DNA of 64,000 nucleotides from Roseiflexus sp. (GTDB lineage Bacteria; Chloroflexota; Chloroflexia; Chloroflexales; Roseiflexaceae). The notes beneath the pieces were generated by a model. It worked only from the letters and a program-made list of their open reading frames with translations, made no database searches and was not told the DNA's origin. The translations under genes and the position numbers were made by a program. Where the stretch lies: positions 1-64,000 of the forward strand of contig JAGHYV010000010.1 of the NCBI GenBank assembly GCA_017743475.1, in the 5' to 3' direction. Shown piece by piece: positions 54,972 to 64,000 of the stretch (its first letter is position 1; every line of letters begins with the position of its first letter).

Positions 54972-56099
54972 ATGGCAACGACTGCAAGTAAACTGCCCAA
55001 AGTCGCCAAAGGCAAGAAGCAGGAAGACGTCGGCCAGATTCCGCAGTGGAAGTTAATGGTGCGGCGCTTCAGTCAGAGCAAATTGTCGGTCGGTGCGCTG
55101 TTCGTGCTGGGTGTGATGTATGTGATTATGATCTTCTCGGATTTTCTGGCGCCCTACCCGCACGATGTGCTTGACTCGAACAATGCGTTTGCTCCCCCGA
55201 CGCAGATTGTCTGGGGTCCTGAGGGACCGGGCATCTATGGGTTGAAGCAAGAACTGGATATGGAGCGGTTTCAGTGGATATATACGCCTGATCCGAGTGT
55301 GATCTATCCCATCCGTTTCTTCGTCCAGGGTCATGAGTACTATTTCCTCGGACTGTTCCCGTCACGCCTGCATCTGTTTGGCGTTGAAGCGCCACCCGAA
55401 GCCAACGCGCGCGTGTTTCTGTGGGGCGCCGATAAAGAGGGGCGCGACCTCTTCTCGCGGGTGTTGAAAGGATCGCAGATTTCGTTGACCCTTGGGTTCT
55501 TTGGTGTGTTTCTGTTCGTCGTGATTGGGTCGATTGTCGGTACTGCCTCTGGGTACTTTGGCGGCGCGCTCGACAACCTGATCCAGCGGTTGATCGAGTT
55601 GATCCGCTCGTTCCCCGACCTGCCGCTTTACATGGCGCTGGCAGCGGCATTGCCGCTTAATGTGCCGATCACCGTGCGCTACTTCCTGATCACGGTGATC
55701 ATCGCACTCGTCGGCTGGACCGGTCTGGCGCGCGAAGTACGCGGTAAGGTGCTGGCATTCCGAAGCGCAGACTATACCGCTGCCGCAATTGCCGCTGGCG
55801 CCTCACACTGGCACATTATTACGCGACACCTTATGCCCAATGCCATGAGCCATATCGTGGTCGTCGGCATGCTCTCCATCCCTGGCGCCATTGGTCTGGA
55901 AACGGCGCTAAGTTTCCTGGGGCTCGGCATTCTGCCGCCAGCGGTCAGTTGGGGCATCCTCCTGCGCGATGCGCAAAGCGTCCAGGCAGTCGTAACCTAC
56001 CCCTGGCTATTGATACCGGTTATTCTGCTGATCATCACGGTGATGAGTTTCAATCTGCTCGGCGATGGCGTGCGCGATGCAGTCGATCCATATGCGTAA
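54972..56099 (+). CDS. ABC transporter permease, DppC type
   Basis: A 375-residue permease. A basic N-terminus leads to the first helix (LFVLGVMYVIMIFSDFLAPY), then a large insertion of about 90 residues facing outward (from about 55185 to 55430), longer than in typical DppC. The conserved permease core follows: LGADKEGRDLFSR-type segment as WGADKEGRDLFSRVLKGSQI, IIALVGWTGLAREVRGKVLA and an EAA loop as AIAAGASHWHIITRHLMPNA. It needs the ATPases downstream. Confidence 0.92.
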   Translation: MATTASKLPKVAKGKKQEDVGQIPQWKLMVRRFSQSKLSVGALFVLGVMYVIMIFSDFLAPYPHDVLDSNNAFAPPTQIVWGPEGPGIYGLKQELDMERFQWIYTPDPSVIYPIRFFVQGHEYYFLGLFPSRLHLFGVEAPPEANARVFLWGADKEGRDLFSRVLKGSQISLTLGFFGVFLFVVIGSIVGTASGYFGGALDNLIQRLIELIRSFPDLPLYMALAAALPLNVPITVRYFLITVIIALVGWTGLAREVRGKVLAFRSADYTAAAIAAGASHWHIITRHLMPNAMSHIVVVGMLSIPGAIGLETALSFLGLGILPPAVSWGILLRDAQSVQAVVTYPWLLIPVILLIITVMSFNLLGDGVRDAVDPYA

Positions 56100-56111
56100 G
56101 GAGCCTCTCCT

Positions 56112-57158
56112 ATGACGAATGCAGCAGCGACGGGAACAGAGCGCACCAACATTCAGATCGTCAGCGAAGACGATGTGGTACGAGTTGAAGATCTGCGTCT
56201 CAGTTTCTATACCTCGCTGGGGGTCGTGCGGGCGCTCAACGGGGTATCGTTCAACATTCCACGCGGAAAAGTGCTTGGCGTCGTTGGCGAGTCAGGATGC
56301 GGCAAGAGCCAGACGGGTCTTGCGATTATGCAGCTGACCTTTGGTCGTATCGAGGAGGGACGAATCCTGTTTCGCGAGTTCAACACCAGTGAAGTGATCG
56401 ATATTACCAAACTTGAGAAGAATGGCCCTGAGATGCGCCGCATTCGCGGCAACCATATCTCGATGATCTTTCAGGAGCCGATGACGTCACTTAATCCATG
56501 TTACACAGTCGGTCATCAGATTGAGGAAGCGATCCTGCTTCATCAGACGCGGGATAAAGCTGAGGCGCGCCGTCGCACGGTCGATATTCTGCGCAAGGTC
56601 GGTATGCCGAACCCAGAGCGCATCGCCGATAGTTATCCGCACCAGCTGTCGGGCGGCATGCGTCAGCGCGCGATGATTGCGATGGCGCTCTCCTGCAATC
56701 CGACCCTGCTGATCGCTGATGAGCCGACGACGGCGCTCGATGTGACGACTGAAGCGCAGATCCTGGACTTGATGCGCGATTTGCAGCATGAGATCGGTAC
56801 CTCGATTATGTTTATCACCCACAATATGGGTGTGGTCGCCCAGATGTGCGATGAGGTCGCCGTAATGTATCTTGGTCGCGTCATTGAGCGCGCAGCGGTC
56901 GATGATATTTTCTACGATCCGAAGCATCCCTACACGATCTCGCTGCTACGTTCGATTCCGCGTCTCGGTATTGCCCGCGGTCAGAAACTTGAGTCGATCA
57001 AGGGCACAGTGCCCGATCCGTATTCGACTGTTCCCGGTTGCCCGTTCCATCCACGCTGTCCAGCAGCTATTCCCGGTCTGTGTGATACTGTGATGCCGGA
57101 AGAGATCTTCATCGCCGGATCGCAGACGCATACGGTTCGCTGTCATCTGTATACGTAG
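56112..57158 (+). CDS. ABC transporter ATP-binding protein, DppD/OppD type
   Basis: A 348-residue ATPase: Walker [20 protein letters not shown]-loop ISMIFQEPMTSLNPCYTVG, signature LSGGMRQRAMIAMALS, Walker B LLIADEPTTALDVTT and switch His in FITHNMGVV. The C-terminal extension has four Cys in the usual oligopeptide pattern (GCPFHPRCPAAIPGLC). It lies 12 bases after the permease. Confidence 0.95.
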   Translation: MTNAAATGTERTNIQIVSEDDVVRVEDLRLSFYTSLGVVRALNGVSFNIPRGKVLGVVGESGCGKSQTGLAIMQLTFGRIEEGRILFREFNTSEVIDITKLEKNGPEMRRIRGNHISMIFQEPMTSLNPCYTVGHQIEEAILLHQTRDKAEARRRTVDILRKVGMPNPERIADSYPHQLSGGMRQRAMIAMALSCNPTLLIADEPTTALDVTTEAQILDLMRDLQHEIGTSIMFITHNMGVVAQMCDEVAVMYLGRVIERAAVDDIFYDPKHPYTISLLRSIPRLGIARGQKLESIKGTVPDPYSTVPGCPFHPRCPAAIPGLCDTVMPEEIFIAGSQTHTVRCHLYT

Positions 57159-57167
57159 AGGAGCGCT

Positions 57168-58274
57168 ATGGATACCGCAAAGAAAAATGGCAGATCAGAC
57201 GAAATATTGCTCGAAGTCCGGGGTCTGAAGAAGCACTTCCCGATCCATAGCGGTTTCCTGCGGCGCGTGACAGGGTATGTTAAAGCCGTTGATGGGATCG
57301 ATTTCTATATCAAGAAGGGTGAAACGCTCGGTCTTGTCGGTGAGTCAGGGTGTGGCAAGAGTACAACCGGTCGCACGATCCTGCGTCTCCTCGATCCGAC
57401 GGCAGGTGAGATCATTTTTGATGATCCGAATATCGGGAAAGTAGACCTGGCGAAACTGAGTCGTGCGCAACTCAAGCGGGTGCGTCCGAATATGCAGATT
57501 ATCTTCCAGGACCCCTTCTCGTCGCTGAACCCGCGCCTGACGGTTGGGCAGATTGTCGGCGAGCCGCTTGAAATCCAGAAGGCGGCATCCGGGCAGGCGC
57601 TCAGGGATCGGGTGGCTGAGTTGCTTCAAGAGGTCGGTATCCGCCCGGAGAATATGACGCGCTATCCGCACGCTTTCTCCGGCGGTCAGCGTCAGCGTAT
57701 CGGCATTGCACGCGCCCTGGCGCTCAATCCAAAACTGATTGTCTGTGATGAACCGGTTTCGGCGCTCGATGTGTCGATCCAGGCACAGGTGCTCAATCTG
57801 CTGGAAGATTTGCAGGAGAAGTATAATCTGACCTATCTCTTTATCGCGCACGATCTGAGTGTAGTTGAGCATATTTCGGATCGTGTAGCAGTAATGTACG
57901 TCGGCTATATTGTCGAGATGGCGAGCACCGAGGATCTCTACTACCACCCCAAACATCCGTACACCGAGGCACTGCTGGCTGCCATTCCGAAACCCGATCC
58001 ACGCAAGCGGACACGACCGATCAAACTCCCTGGCGATGTGCCCAATCCGGCAAATCCTCCGTCAGGGTGCTACTTCCATCCACGTTGCCGGTACGCCGAA
58101 GATATCTGCAAGGTCGAACGACCACCGTTGCGCGACATTGGCGGCGAGCACTGGGTTGCGTGCCACTTCGCCGAGCGGTTGCAGTTGCAGGGTGTGACGC
58201 GCCTGAACGAAATCCCGTTGATCGAGCTTCCCAAGCGCCAGGCGCCAGTTCCTGCCGCGTCGCCAGCGTCGTAG
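57168..58274 (+). CDS. ABC transporter ATP-binding protein, DppF/OppF type
   Basis: A 368-residue ATPase: Walker [20 protein letters not shown]-loop [19 protein letters not shown], signature [16 protein letters not shown], Walker [15 protein letters not shown] and switch His in [11 protein letters not shown]. The C-terminal region ends in [16 protein letters not shown], as in OppF. It is the last gene of the importer operon, 9 bases after the OppD-type gene. Confidence 0.95.
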   Translation: MDTAKKNGRSDEILLEVRGLKKHFPIHSGFLRRVTGYVKAVDGIDFYIKKGETLGLVGESGCGKSTTGRTILRLLDPTAGEIIFDDPNIGKVDLAKLSRAQLKRVRPNMQIIFQDPFSSLNPRLTVGQIVGEPLEIQKAASGQALRDRVAELLQEVGIRPENMTRYPHAFSGGQRQRIGIARALALNPKLIVCDEPVSALDVSIQAQVLNLLEDLQEKYNLTYLFIAHDLSVVEHISDRVAVMYVGYIVEMASTEDLYYHPKHPYTEALLAAIPKPDPRKRTRPIKLPGDVPNPANPPSGCYFHPRCRYAEDICKVERPPLRDIGGEHWVACHFAERLQLQGVTRLNEIPLIELPKRQAPVPAASPAS

Positions 58275-58566
58275 GGGTGCAGTCGTGGGGGGCGCAGCGC
58301 CACTGCGCCGGAGAGGGGTGCTTAATGTCCCGCGTGCGTAAACGGCGTTCTGATGCAAGAGATGCCAACCATGAAGGTTGGCGACACAATATGTTTGCGT
58401 GGTATACAACGGTGGTTACATCACCCAGCAATCGGTGAGGTGGCATGTAATGACAATCCAGCATTCGTGGGATCGAGAGTCGGCTGAGCGCCTATTTGCG
58501 CATGGTCAGGTCTGGGCAGACGGTGTAATTACTGAACGTGGCAAAGATTCTGAGAACGACTGGTCT

Positions 58567-58783
58567 TTCATCAATGTGCTGCTGGTTTCTACAGAGGTAG
58601 TGGAGCGCCCTGTCTTACTGACGCATTGGCATAGTCTTCGAGCGTATGATGCAGTACATCTTGCTGCTGCGCTGAATCTGGCAGGAAGCGCTGGCGGAAC
58701 CTGTCACGCTGGCAACGTTCGACCACGAACTCTGGCAGGCGGCGCGACAGGATGGCATGCACGTCTATCCGGCAGCCAGTTGA
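58567..58783 (+). pseudogene. PIN-domain (VapC-like) toxin remnant
   Basis: The readable part is LRAYDAVHLAAALNLA, followed by a frameshift near 58690 and then VTLATFDHELWQAARQDG to a stop at 58781. This is the C-terminal half of a PIN nuclease. The N-terminal half with the first catalytic Asp (near the start of VapC proteins) is absent or unrecognisable in 58275-58566. No antitoxin gene is visible beside it. Confidence 0.7.
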
Positions 58784-58787
58784 TGCG

Positions 58788-58820
58788 CCGTAGGGGCGCA
58801 GCGGCGCTGCACCCCTACGG
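58788..58820. repeat. REP-like GC hairpin between convergent genes
   Basis: CCGTAGGGGCGCAGC (58788-58802) pairs with GCTGCACCCCTACGG (58806-58820), with one C-A mismatch and a 3-base loop. It lies between the PIN remnant and the convergent NurA-like gene and could end both transcripts. A partial copy (CGTAGGGGTGCAG) occurs near 58271. Confidence 0.65.
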
Positions 58821-58827
58821 TACCCAA

Positions 58828-59937
58828 TCACCGGGTGCGATACGATCCCAGGTAGCGTTGAACCAGGCTCAGACCAAACTCGTTCTGGAGTAGGGTGCGT
58901 GCTCCTTCGGCAGTTGCCTCAAGTGCGCGTCCCGTCTGGCGACAGATGGCATCTGCCAGGAATTGGGGTAGTGGCTCCTGGAGCGCCCCCAGGCGGAGCG
59001 CAGCGCGGAATGTCGCCAGCACTGCCCCAAGCGGCTCGCGGGCGATCAGAGCGGACGGTAGTTCAATCCGGTAGGCTGGCGCAGCAGCGTCGGGGCGATA
59101 GTAGATGACGTACAACTGACCATATGCCTGTTCGATGGCAGCCCGGCGTTCGGCAAAATCCTTTAGGCGCGGCGAACGATAACCAGTCAGTAAATGTGGC
59201 CGATCACGGCGAATGAGTGGCACGGGCAGCGTATACTCCCCTGGTTCCAGCACTGTGCTCCACAACGTCCGGTCGGTCACCGTGCCCGACAAGTGCGGCG
59301 CCAGATGCGCCACATCGTCGGCTGCGGTCGCCAGTTTGGGATGGGCGATGACACGACGAGAAGAAAGTACCGCGCGCCAGTCTTCGTCAGCAAAAAACGC
59401 GGTCAGCATATCGTCGAATGGCGTCCACCACTCCGCCATCCGCCCACGACGGGCATCCTGCGCGTGACGCACCAGCAGGCGATTGATCTCCAGCAGCACC
59501 GAATAGAATGATCCATCGAGAATGAACAGTCCGCTGGTTGTGGCACGGATGCGCTTTGCCAGCAGGCGCAGTTCCATCACTGTGCGCGCGCCGCTGATGA
59601 TCGTTTCCAGTTCCTCGACCGGCGGCATTAACCGCACCATCACATCCTGATCGGTCAGTGTAGCGTCCTCGACTGCAACTGCAGCAATTGCGGCAAACGT
59701 TGCACCGGTGGCTGGCGCCGTCGCATGGGCGCCATCGACAGCGCACAGGCGGCGCACCGGTCCGTCTGGTGCAGAGTGAATACGGCGCGCCAGCGCACCC
59801 CGCAAGCGGTCACGATCCCCTTCGAGCTGAATCAGCGTGGCGCGGCACGCCCCGACGCAGGCGTTGATTGCGCTCAGGACAGCAGCCGGAAGGTCGGCAG
59901 TGGTGAGTGAGGGTTTGACCGGAGAAGGCATGGTCAT
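58828..59937 (-). CDS. NurA-domain-like nuclease
   Basis: A 369-residue protein. RRLCAVDGAHATAP (about residue 64) and GLFILDGSFYSVLLEINRL (about residue 137) resemble the two Asp-bearing motifs of NurA 5'-3' nucleases, which work with the HerA ATPase in DNA end processing. YVIYYRPDAAAPAYRIELP near the C-terminus would be a third motif. The HerA partner is not in the window. The match is by motif shape only, so another RNase H-like nuclease is possible. Confidence 0.55.
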   Translation of the reverse strand: MTMPSPVKPSLTTADLPAAVLSAINACVGACRATLIQLEGDRDRLRGALARRIHSAPDGPVRRLCAVDGAHATAPATGATFAAIAAVAVEDATLTDQDVMVRLMPPVEELETIISGARTVMELRLLAKRIRATTSGLFILDGSFYSVLLEINRLLVRHAQDARRGRMAEWWTPFDDMLTAFFADEDWRAVLSSRRVIAHPKLATAADDVAHLAPHLSGTVTDRTLWSTVLEPGEYTLPVPLIRRDRPHLLTGYRSPRLKDFAERRAAIEQAYGQLYVIYYRPDAAAPAYRIELPSALIAREPLGAVLATFRAALRLGALQEPLPQFLADAICRQTGRALEATAEGARTLLQNEFGLSLVQRYLGSYRTR

Positions 59938-60047
59938 AAGCGTTGCCGGGTGTAGGCTTGCGCTTCAGTCATCTACCTGGCGAGGAAGCGGCAGACACGT
60001 CCACGCCGGTTGCTATCTCACAAGCCTGACGCGCATACTCTAATGGT

Positions 60048-60260
60048 TCATACCGATATGGTTATCATGTTCGCGCATACACAACCTTCGCCTCTTAACC
60101 CTATGCGCATTCCCGGCTCAAACATTACCAGCACGTCCACGTCGTTGTCAAGGCGGAAGTCGTCCTGCAGCGCCAGGCCGAAGATAGAGAGTTCTCTGAT
60201 CCTCCAGCGCTGGCAGAAGGCAGCAATCTCGTCGTACAGGATGTCAATCTGGAGAGGCAT
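60048..60260 (-). pseudogene. MNT-type nucleotidyltransferase remnant
   Basis: From the ATG at 60260: [55 protein letters not shown]. The family active site FGSxLR is changed to FGLALQ, losing the Ser, while the D-x-D pair (NDVDVLV) stays. The protein ends about 35 residues early. It was probably the MNT half of a HEPN/MNT pair; I cannot find the HEPN half. An open frame back to 60317 exists. Confidence 0.6.
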
Positions 60261-60605
60261 ACCGGCAACTTCTCCGGAACGCAGGAGGTGCCGTGTATTG
60301 TAGAGCAAACGTGCCACAATTGCAACGTTGCAGCGCAGGATATCCCCTCACTATCATTCGACCAATCAAGACGCCGTTCGACTATACCGAACATTGATCT
60401 GGAAGTCTGGCGGGATTGGTGGTAGCCTTAAGCTATCACGACAACTTCATCTCAACCAATTGTCTCCGCGCACATCATTTCGTTCGTATACGCAATGAAC
60501 GCTAAGGAGGTGACACAGGGCTGCGAGGCAAGCGGCTACGGATGGTATTCCCTTTTCACTAAATGGCATCAATGGGGATAGTATAAAGCAAAGGGAGGTC
60601 AACGA
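60261..60605. other. Intergenic region before the HpaB-like gene
   Basis: No gene seen. It holds a weak inverted repeat CGTTC/GAACG (60481-60501, 11-base spacer around CGTATACG), which could be a regulator site for the nearby IclR protein, and a -10-like TATAAA at 60583-60588 without a good -35. Confidence 0.35.
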
Positions 60606-62171
60606 ATGACCATCGAGACTGTAGAGCGAACGACACTGCCCCTCACTGGCGAGGAGTATCTGGAAAGTCTGCGAGATGGGCGCGAAATCTGGATCTACGG
60701 CGAGCGTGTCAAGGACATCACCACCCATCCGGCGTTCCGCAATACAACCCGTATGGTTGCCCGCCTCTATGATGCACTGCATGACCCCGAGAAACAAGCG
60801 GTGCTGACCTGTCCGACCGATACCGGCAACGGCGGCTTTACGCACAAGTTTTTCCGCGCGTCGCGCAGCGCGGAGGAATTGGTTGGCGCGCGCGATGCAA
60901 TTGCCGAGTGGGCGCGGTTGACGTATGGCTGGATGGGGCGCAGCCCTGATTACAAAGCTGCCTTTCTGGCGACGCTTGGCGCGAATGCGGAGTTCTACAC
61001 CCCCTATCAGGAGAATGCGCGCCGCTGGTACCGCGAGTCGCAGGAGCGAGTGCTCTACTTCAACCATGCGATCGTTAACCCGCCGATTGATCGCAACCGC
61101 TCTCCAGATGAAGTCCGTGACGTATACATGCACGTCGAGCGCGAGACCGATGCTGGATTAATCGTCAGCGGCGCCAAGGTGGTCGCCACTGGCTCGGCGT
61201 TGACTCACTACAATTTCATTGCCCACTACGGTCCGCTGCCGATCAAGAGCAAAGAGTTTGCCCTGATCTTCATCGTGCCGATGGATGCGCCGGGTGTCAA
61301 ACTGATCGCCCGACCGTCGTATGAGATGGCAGCGGAGGTGATGGGCAGTCCATTCGATTATCCGCTTTCGAGTCGCCTCGATGAGAATGACTCGGTGATG
61401 GTCTTCGACCAGGTGCTGATCCCCTGGGAGAATGTCTTTGTCTACGGCGATGTTGAGAAGGTGAATGCCTTCTTCCCGCTCTCCGGCTTTATTCCACGCT
61501 TCACGTTCCACGGGTGTACCCGCCTGGCAGTGAAACTCGACTTCATCGCCGGTCTGTTCCTGAAGGCGATCGACGCAACAGGGGCGAAGGATTTCCGCGG
61601 TGTTCAGGCACGCGTCGGCGAGGTGCTTGCCTGGCGAAACCTGTTCTGGGCAATCAGCGACGCCATGGCACGCACGCCGATTCCCTGGAACGATGGGGCA
61701 GTGCTGCCGAACCTGGATTATGGTCTAGCGTACCGCGTCTTCGCCACTGTCGCGTATCCGCGCATCAAGGAACTGATCGAGAATGACGTCGCCAGTGCGC
61801 TCATCTATCTCAACTCGCACGCCGTCGATTTCAAGACGCCGGAAATACGCAGCTACCTGGATAAGTATCTGCGCGGGTCGAATGGCTACTCCTCGCTGGA
61901 TCGCGTCAAACTGATGAAACTACTCTGGGATGCGATCGGTTCGGAGTTTGGCGGGCGGCACGAACTCTATGAGCGGAACTATGCTGGCAACCACGAGAAC
62001 ATTCGCCTGGAAGTGTTGCTGACGGCGATGGCGACCGGCGCTGCCGATCGCTACAAAGGGTTCGCCGATCAGTGTCTCAACGAGTACGATCTCGACGGCT
62101 GGACGGTTCCCGATCTGATCAACCCCGACGATGTGAATATCGTGATGCAACGGTTCGGTACCAGGCGGTAG
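60606..62171 (+). CDS. HpaB-like flavin-dependent aromatic hydroxylase (large component)
   Basis: A 521-residue protein of the 4-hydroxyphenylacetate 3-monooxygenase family, which uses FADH2 to hydroxylate phenols at the ortho position. Family segments include [57 protein letters not shown] and [20 protein letters not shown]. The ATG follows AAAGGGAGG. No HpaC-like reductase is in the window. The next gene is an extradiol dioxygenase, so the pair would turn a phenol into a catechol and open the ring. Confidence 0.92.
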   Translation: MTIETVERTTLPLTGEEYLESLRDGREIWIYGERVKDITTHPAFRNTTRMVARLYDALHDPEKQAVLTCPTDTGNGGFTHKFFRASRSAEELVGARDAIAEWARLTYGWMGRSPDYKAAFLATLGANAEFYTPYQENARRWYRESQERVLYFNHAIVNPPIDRNRSPDEVRDVYMHVERETDAGLIVSGAKVVATGSALTHYNFIAHYGPLPIKSKEFALIFIVPMDAPGVKLIARPSYEMAAEVMGSPFDYPLSSRLDENDSVMVFDQVLIPWENVFVYGDVEKVNAFFPLSGFIPRFTFHGCTRLAVKLDFIAGLFLKAIDATGAKDFRGVQARVGEVLAWRNLFWAISDAMARTPIPWNDGAVLPNLDYGLAYRVFATVAYPRIKELIENDVASALIYLNSHAVDFKTPEIRSYLDKYLRGSNGYSSLDRVKLMKLLWDAIGSEFGGRHELYERNYAGNHENIRLEVLLTAMATGAADRYKGFADQCLNEYDLDGWTVPDLINPDDVNIVMQRFGTRR

Positions 62172-62199
62172 GAGTTCCTGCAAAGAAGGAGGACAGACC

Positions 62200-63207
62200 A
62201 TGACTGACCACAAAGAACCGATCTTTGATGTCGCGCAACTGGCGCACGTCGAAATCCTGACGCCAAAACTGAACGACACCCTCTGGTTCTTCAAAGATCT
62301 GCTGGGTCTCGAAGAGACGGAGCGCTCCGGGAAGTCCGTCTATTTGCGCGCGTATGAGGATTATTACCATCACAGCCTGAAGGTTACCGAGGCGGATCAG
62401 CCCGGTTTGGGGCATGTCGCCTGGCGGGTGACATCGCCGCAGGCGCTTGAGCGCCGGGTGCAGGCGATTGAAGCGGTTGGTCTGGGGCGCGGGTGGATCG
62501 ATGGCGACCATGGGCATGGGCGCGCCTATCAGTTCACCACCCCCGATGGGCATATGATGGAACTGTTCTGGGATGTGGAGTATTTCCAGGCGCCCGAAAC
62601 GATGCGCACTGAACTGCTCAATCGTCCGCAGAAACGCCCGCTGCGCGGCGTACCGGTGCGCCGGATCGATCACGTCAACTTGCTGTGCCAGAACGTCACG
62701 CCCAACAAGCAGTTCCTGATGGATCAACTCGGTTTTCGCCTGCGCGAGCACATTATTCTGAACGATGGCTCCGAAGCCGGTGCATGGCTCAGCGTCAGCC
62801 CGCTCGTTCACGAGATAGCGACCATGCGCGACGCGACCGGCGCGAAGGGTCGCCTGCACCACATCTGCTACTGGTACGGCATCCCGCAGCACCTCTCGGA
62901 CATTGCCGACGTGTTCTCCGATTATGGTATTACAATTGAAGCCGGACCGGGCAAGCACGGGATCAGTCAGGCGCTCTTCATGTATGTGTTCGAGCCAGGC
63001 GGTAACCGCGTCGAACTGTTCGGCGACGCCGGCTACCTGATCTTCGATCCGGACTGGAAGCCGATCACCTGGCACGAGTCGAACCTGGCGAAGGGCATCA
63101 TCTGGTTCGGTTCGCCGCTGCCTGCCGAGTACTTCATGTACGGCACGCCGCCGGTGCAGAAGGAGTCGCAGGAGCGCACCGAGGAGGAGTTGGTCGGGGC
63201 GAATTGA
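62200..63207 (+). CDS. Extradiol ring-cleavage dioxygenase (VOC superfamily)
   Basis: A 335-residue catechol 2,3-dioxygenase-like protein with two VOC modules. Fe(II) ligands are in the second module: His in [12 protein letters not shown], His in [11 protein letters not shown] and Glu in [14 protein letters not shown]. The first module ([20 protein letters not shown]) is structural. It follows the HpaB-like gene by 28 bases after GAAGGAGGAC, forming an operon. The substrate would be the catechol made upstream, perhaps homoprotocatechuate. Confidence 0.92.
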   Translation: MTDHKEPIFDVAQLAHVEILTPKLNDTLWFFKDLLGLEETERSGKSVYLRAYEDYYHHSLKVTEADQPGLGHVAWRVTSPQALERRVQAIEAVGLGRGWIDGDHGHGRAYQFTTPDGHMMELFWDVEYFQAPETMRTELLNRPQKRPLRGVPVRRIDHVNLLCQNVTPNKQFLMDQLGFRLREHIILNDGSEAGAWLSVSPLVHEIATMRDATGAKGRLHHICYWYGIPQHLSDIADVFSDYGITIEAGPGKHGISQALFMYVFEPGGNRVELFGDAGYLIFDPDWKPITWHESNLAKGIIWFGSPLPAEYFMYGTPPVQKESQERTEEELVGAN

Positions 63208-63339
63208 TCTCTGTTCCTGGCAAATTGAGGGACGCGGGGGGATCACAGGTTTCCCTCACTCCCTTGCCCTTTACAGGGGCAGGTTTTTGGGGAAGCCCCT
63301 GAGTTCCTCTCTCGTTTTGGGCTTCAAGACGCCCAAACT

Positions 63340-63369
63340 CCCCCTTCTCCCCTTTGTGGGAGAAGGGGG
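63340..63369. repeat. 12-bp perfect GC hairpin after the dioxygenase gene
   Basis: CCCCCTTCTCCC (63340-63351) and GGGAGAAGGGGG (63358-63369) enclose a 6-base loop. The flanks are G- or T-rich (GGTTTTTGGGG at about 63281). It may end the operon or belong to a dispersed repeat. Confidence 0.6.
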
Positions 63370-63505
63370 TTGGGGGGGATGAGGGGCAAAAACGAACGGA
63401 AATGCCGAAAACCGATCACATCTCCCAAAAACTCTACCCTGAAAGGGCAAGACCATCCGCGCACCTGTTACCCGATCCGGTGCGATTGACGAAAGCGTGG
63501 TTGCC

Positions 63506-64000
63506 ATGCTCCAGACACTCCAGAAAGCAGTCGAAGTTCTGAGTCTCTTCTCACCGGCGCATCCTGAGTGGACGGTTGGTGACATTGCCCGCGCGCTTGA
63601 GCAGCCAAAATCGAGCACCTCGGAGTTGTTGAGCAGCATGGCGGGACAGGGATTACTGCGCCGCACCGGTCCAGGACGATACCGTCTGGGGTGGCGGTTG
63701 CTCGAATTCGGTCAGACCCTGCTCAAGACGATCGAGTTCCGCGCCGAGGCGCGCCAGGTGATGGAAGAGGTTGTGGCGCGCTGGGGCGAAACGATGCACC
63801 TTGCGGTTCTGGAGAACGGTCAGGTCATCTACATCGAAAAACTCGAAGGAACGCATGCCGTCCACATTTCGCTTTCGGGGGTCGGTGCGCGTCTGCCGGC
63901 GCACTGTAGCGGCGTCGGCAAGGTATTGCTCGCGCATGCGCCATGGAGCGAGGTGGCGCAGATCATCGAACAGCAGGGTATGCAAGCATTCACGCCCAAC
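63506..64000 (+). CDS. IclR-family regulator (3' end outside window)
   Basis: The first 165 residues are visible. The N-terminal winged helix is [55 protein letters not shown]. The effector domain begins [20 protein letters not shown] and continues [20 protein letters not shown] with the usual Cys. I chose the ATG at 63506; a GTG at 63497 is possible and a stop lies at 63440. Its position after the hydroxylase/dioxygenase pair suggests that it controls that pathway in response to an aromatic acid. Confidence 0.9.
   Translation, partial: MLQTLQKAVEVLSLFSPAHPEWTVGDIARALEQPKSSTSELLSSMAGQGLLRRTGPGRYRLGWRLLEFGQTLLKTIEFRAEARQVMEEVVARWGETMHLAVLENGQVIYIEKLEGTHAVHISLSGVGARLPAHCSGVGKVLLAHAPWSEVAQIIEQQGMQAFTPN

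Overview
The window reads as a compact bacterial chromosome segment of roughly 60% GC. I infer a filamentous anoxygenic phototroph of the Chloroflexota, most likely Roseiflexus or a close relative. This rests on gene content and style (LPDWL-repeat membrane protein, type 2 IPP isomerase, MutL-like ASKHA protein, fused DHH-CBS-tRNA nucleotidyltransferase, phasin-like protein, HpaB-type monooxygenase with an extradiol dioxygenase), not on a marker RNA. No rRNA, tRNA, CRISPR array or intact insertion sequence was seen. The first and last genes are cut by the window ends.

Layout. 0-4.2 kb: an LPDWL-repeat membrane protein, a second membrane protein and a MutL-like ASKHA protein, overlapping and probably one operon. 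4.2-8.1 kb: secreted cyclophilin, type 2 IPP isomerase, recF, phasin-like protein. 8.4-12.6 kb: zinc ribbon/FHA protein, zinc ribbon/J-like/TPR protein, Yip1-like membrane protein, lone ABC ATPase. 12.6-14.3 kb: about 1.7 kb of GC-rich DNA with no convincing gene, preceded by a good promoter. 14.3-16 kb: two tiny membrane proteins and a GH172 (DUF2961) gene broken by one amber codon. 16-20 kb: a MIP18-type protein with an amidohydrolase, then a PLP decarboxylase behind an attenuator-like leader. 19.8-27 kb: two glycosyltransferases diverging from a GAF/GGDEF diguanylate cyclase across a perfect inverted repeat, then a hybrid histidine kinase. 27-30 kb: thiazole-branch thiamine operon (thiO-thiS-thiG-tenI-like). 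30-32.7 kb: fused CCA-adding enzyme.

32.8-38 kb is a decay zone: two Gfo/Idh/MocA oxidoreductases, an acyl-CoA dehydrogenase and a LacI regulator all carry frameshifts, stops or deletions, while a PAS-STAS gene in the middle is intact. With the broken GH172 gene this suggests loss of a carbohydrate-use function. 38-41 kb: epoxide-hydrolase-like protein, then a GNAT protein overlapping an enolase-superfamily enzyme. 41-46.4 kb: pyrimidine operon (SRPBCC protein-pyrR-pyrB-pyrC-pyrK-like-pyrD) from one strong promoter. 46.5-49.5 kb: deleted folK remnant, adenosine deaminase, release factor 1, ribosomal protein S21. 49.6-51.3 kb: small unknown proteins among short degenerate repeats, two of them paralogous. 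51.4-58.3 kb: a complete oligopeptide-type ABC importer (binding protein, two permeases, two ATPases). 58.3-60.3 kb: PIN and MNT toxin-antitoxin remnants around a NurA-like gene. 60.6-64 kb: aromatic catabolism (HpaB-like monooxygenase, extradiol dioxygenase) and the start of an IclR regulator.

The strongest candidates for undescribed biology are the attenuator-like leader at 17.75-18.17 kb, the non-coding region at 12.9-14.3 kb, and the LPDWL-repeat/MutL-like gene set at the left edge.
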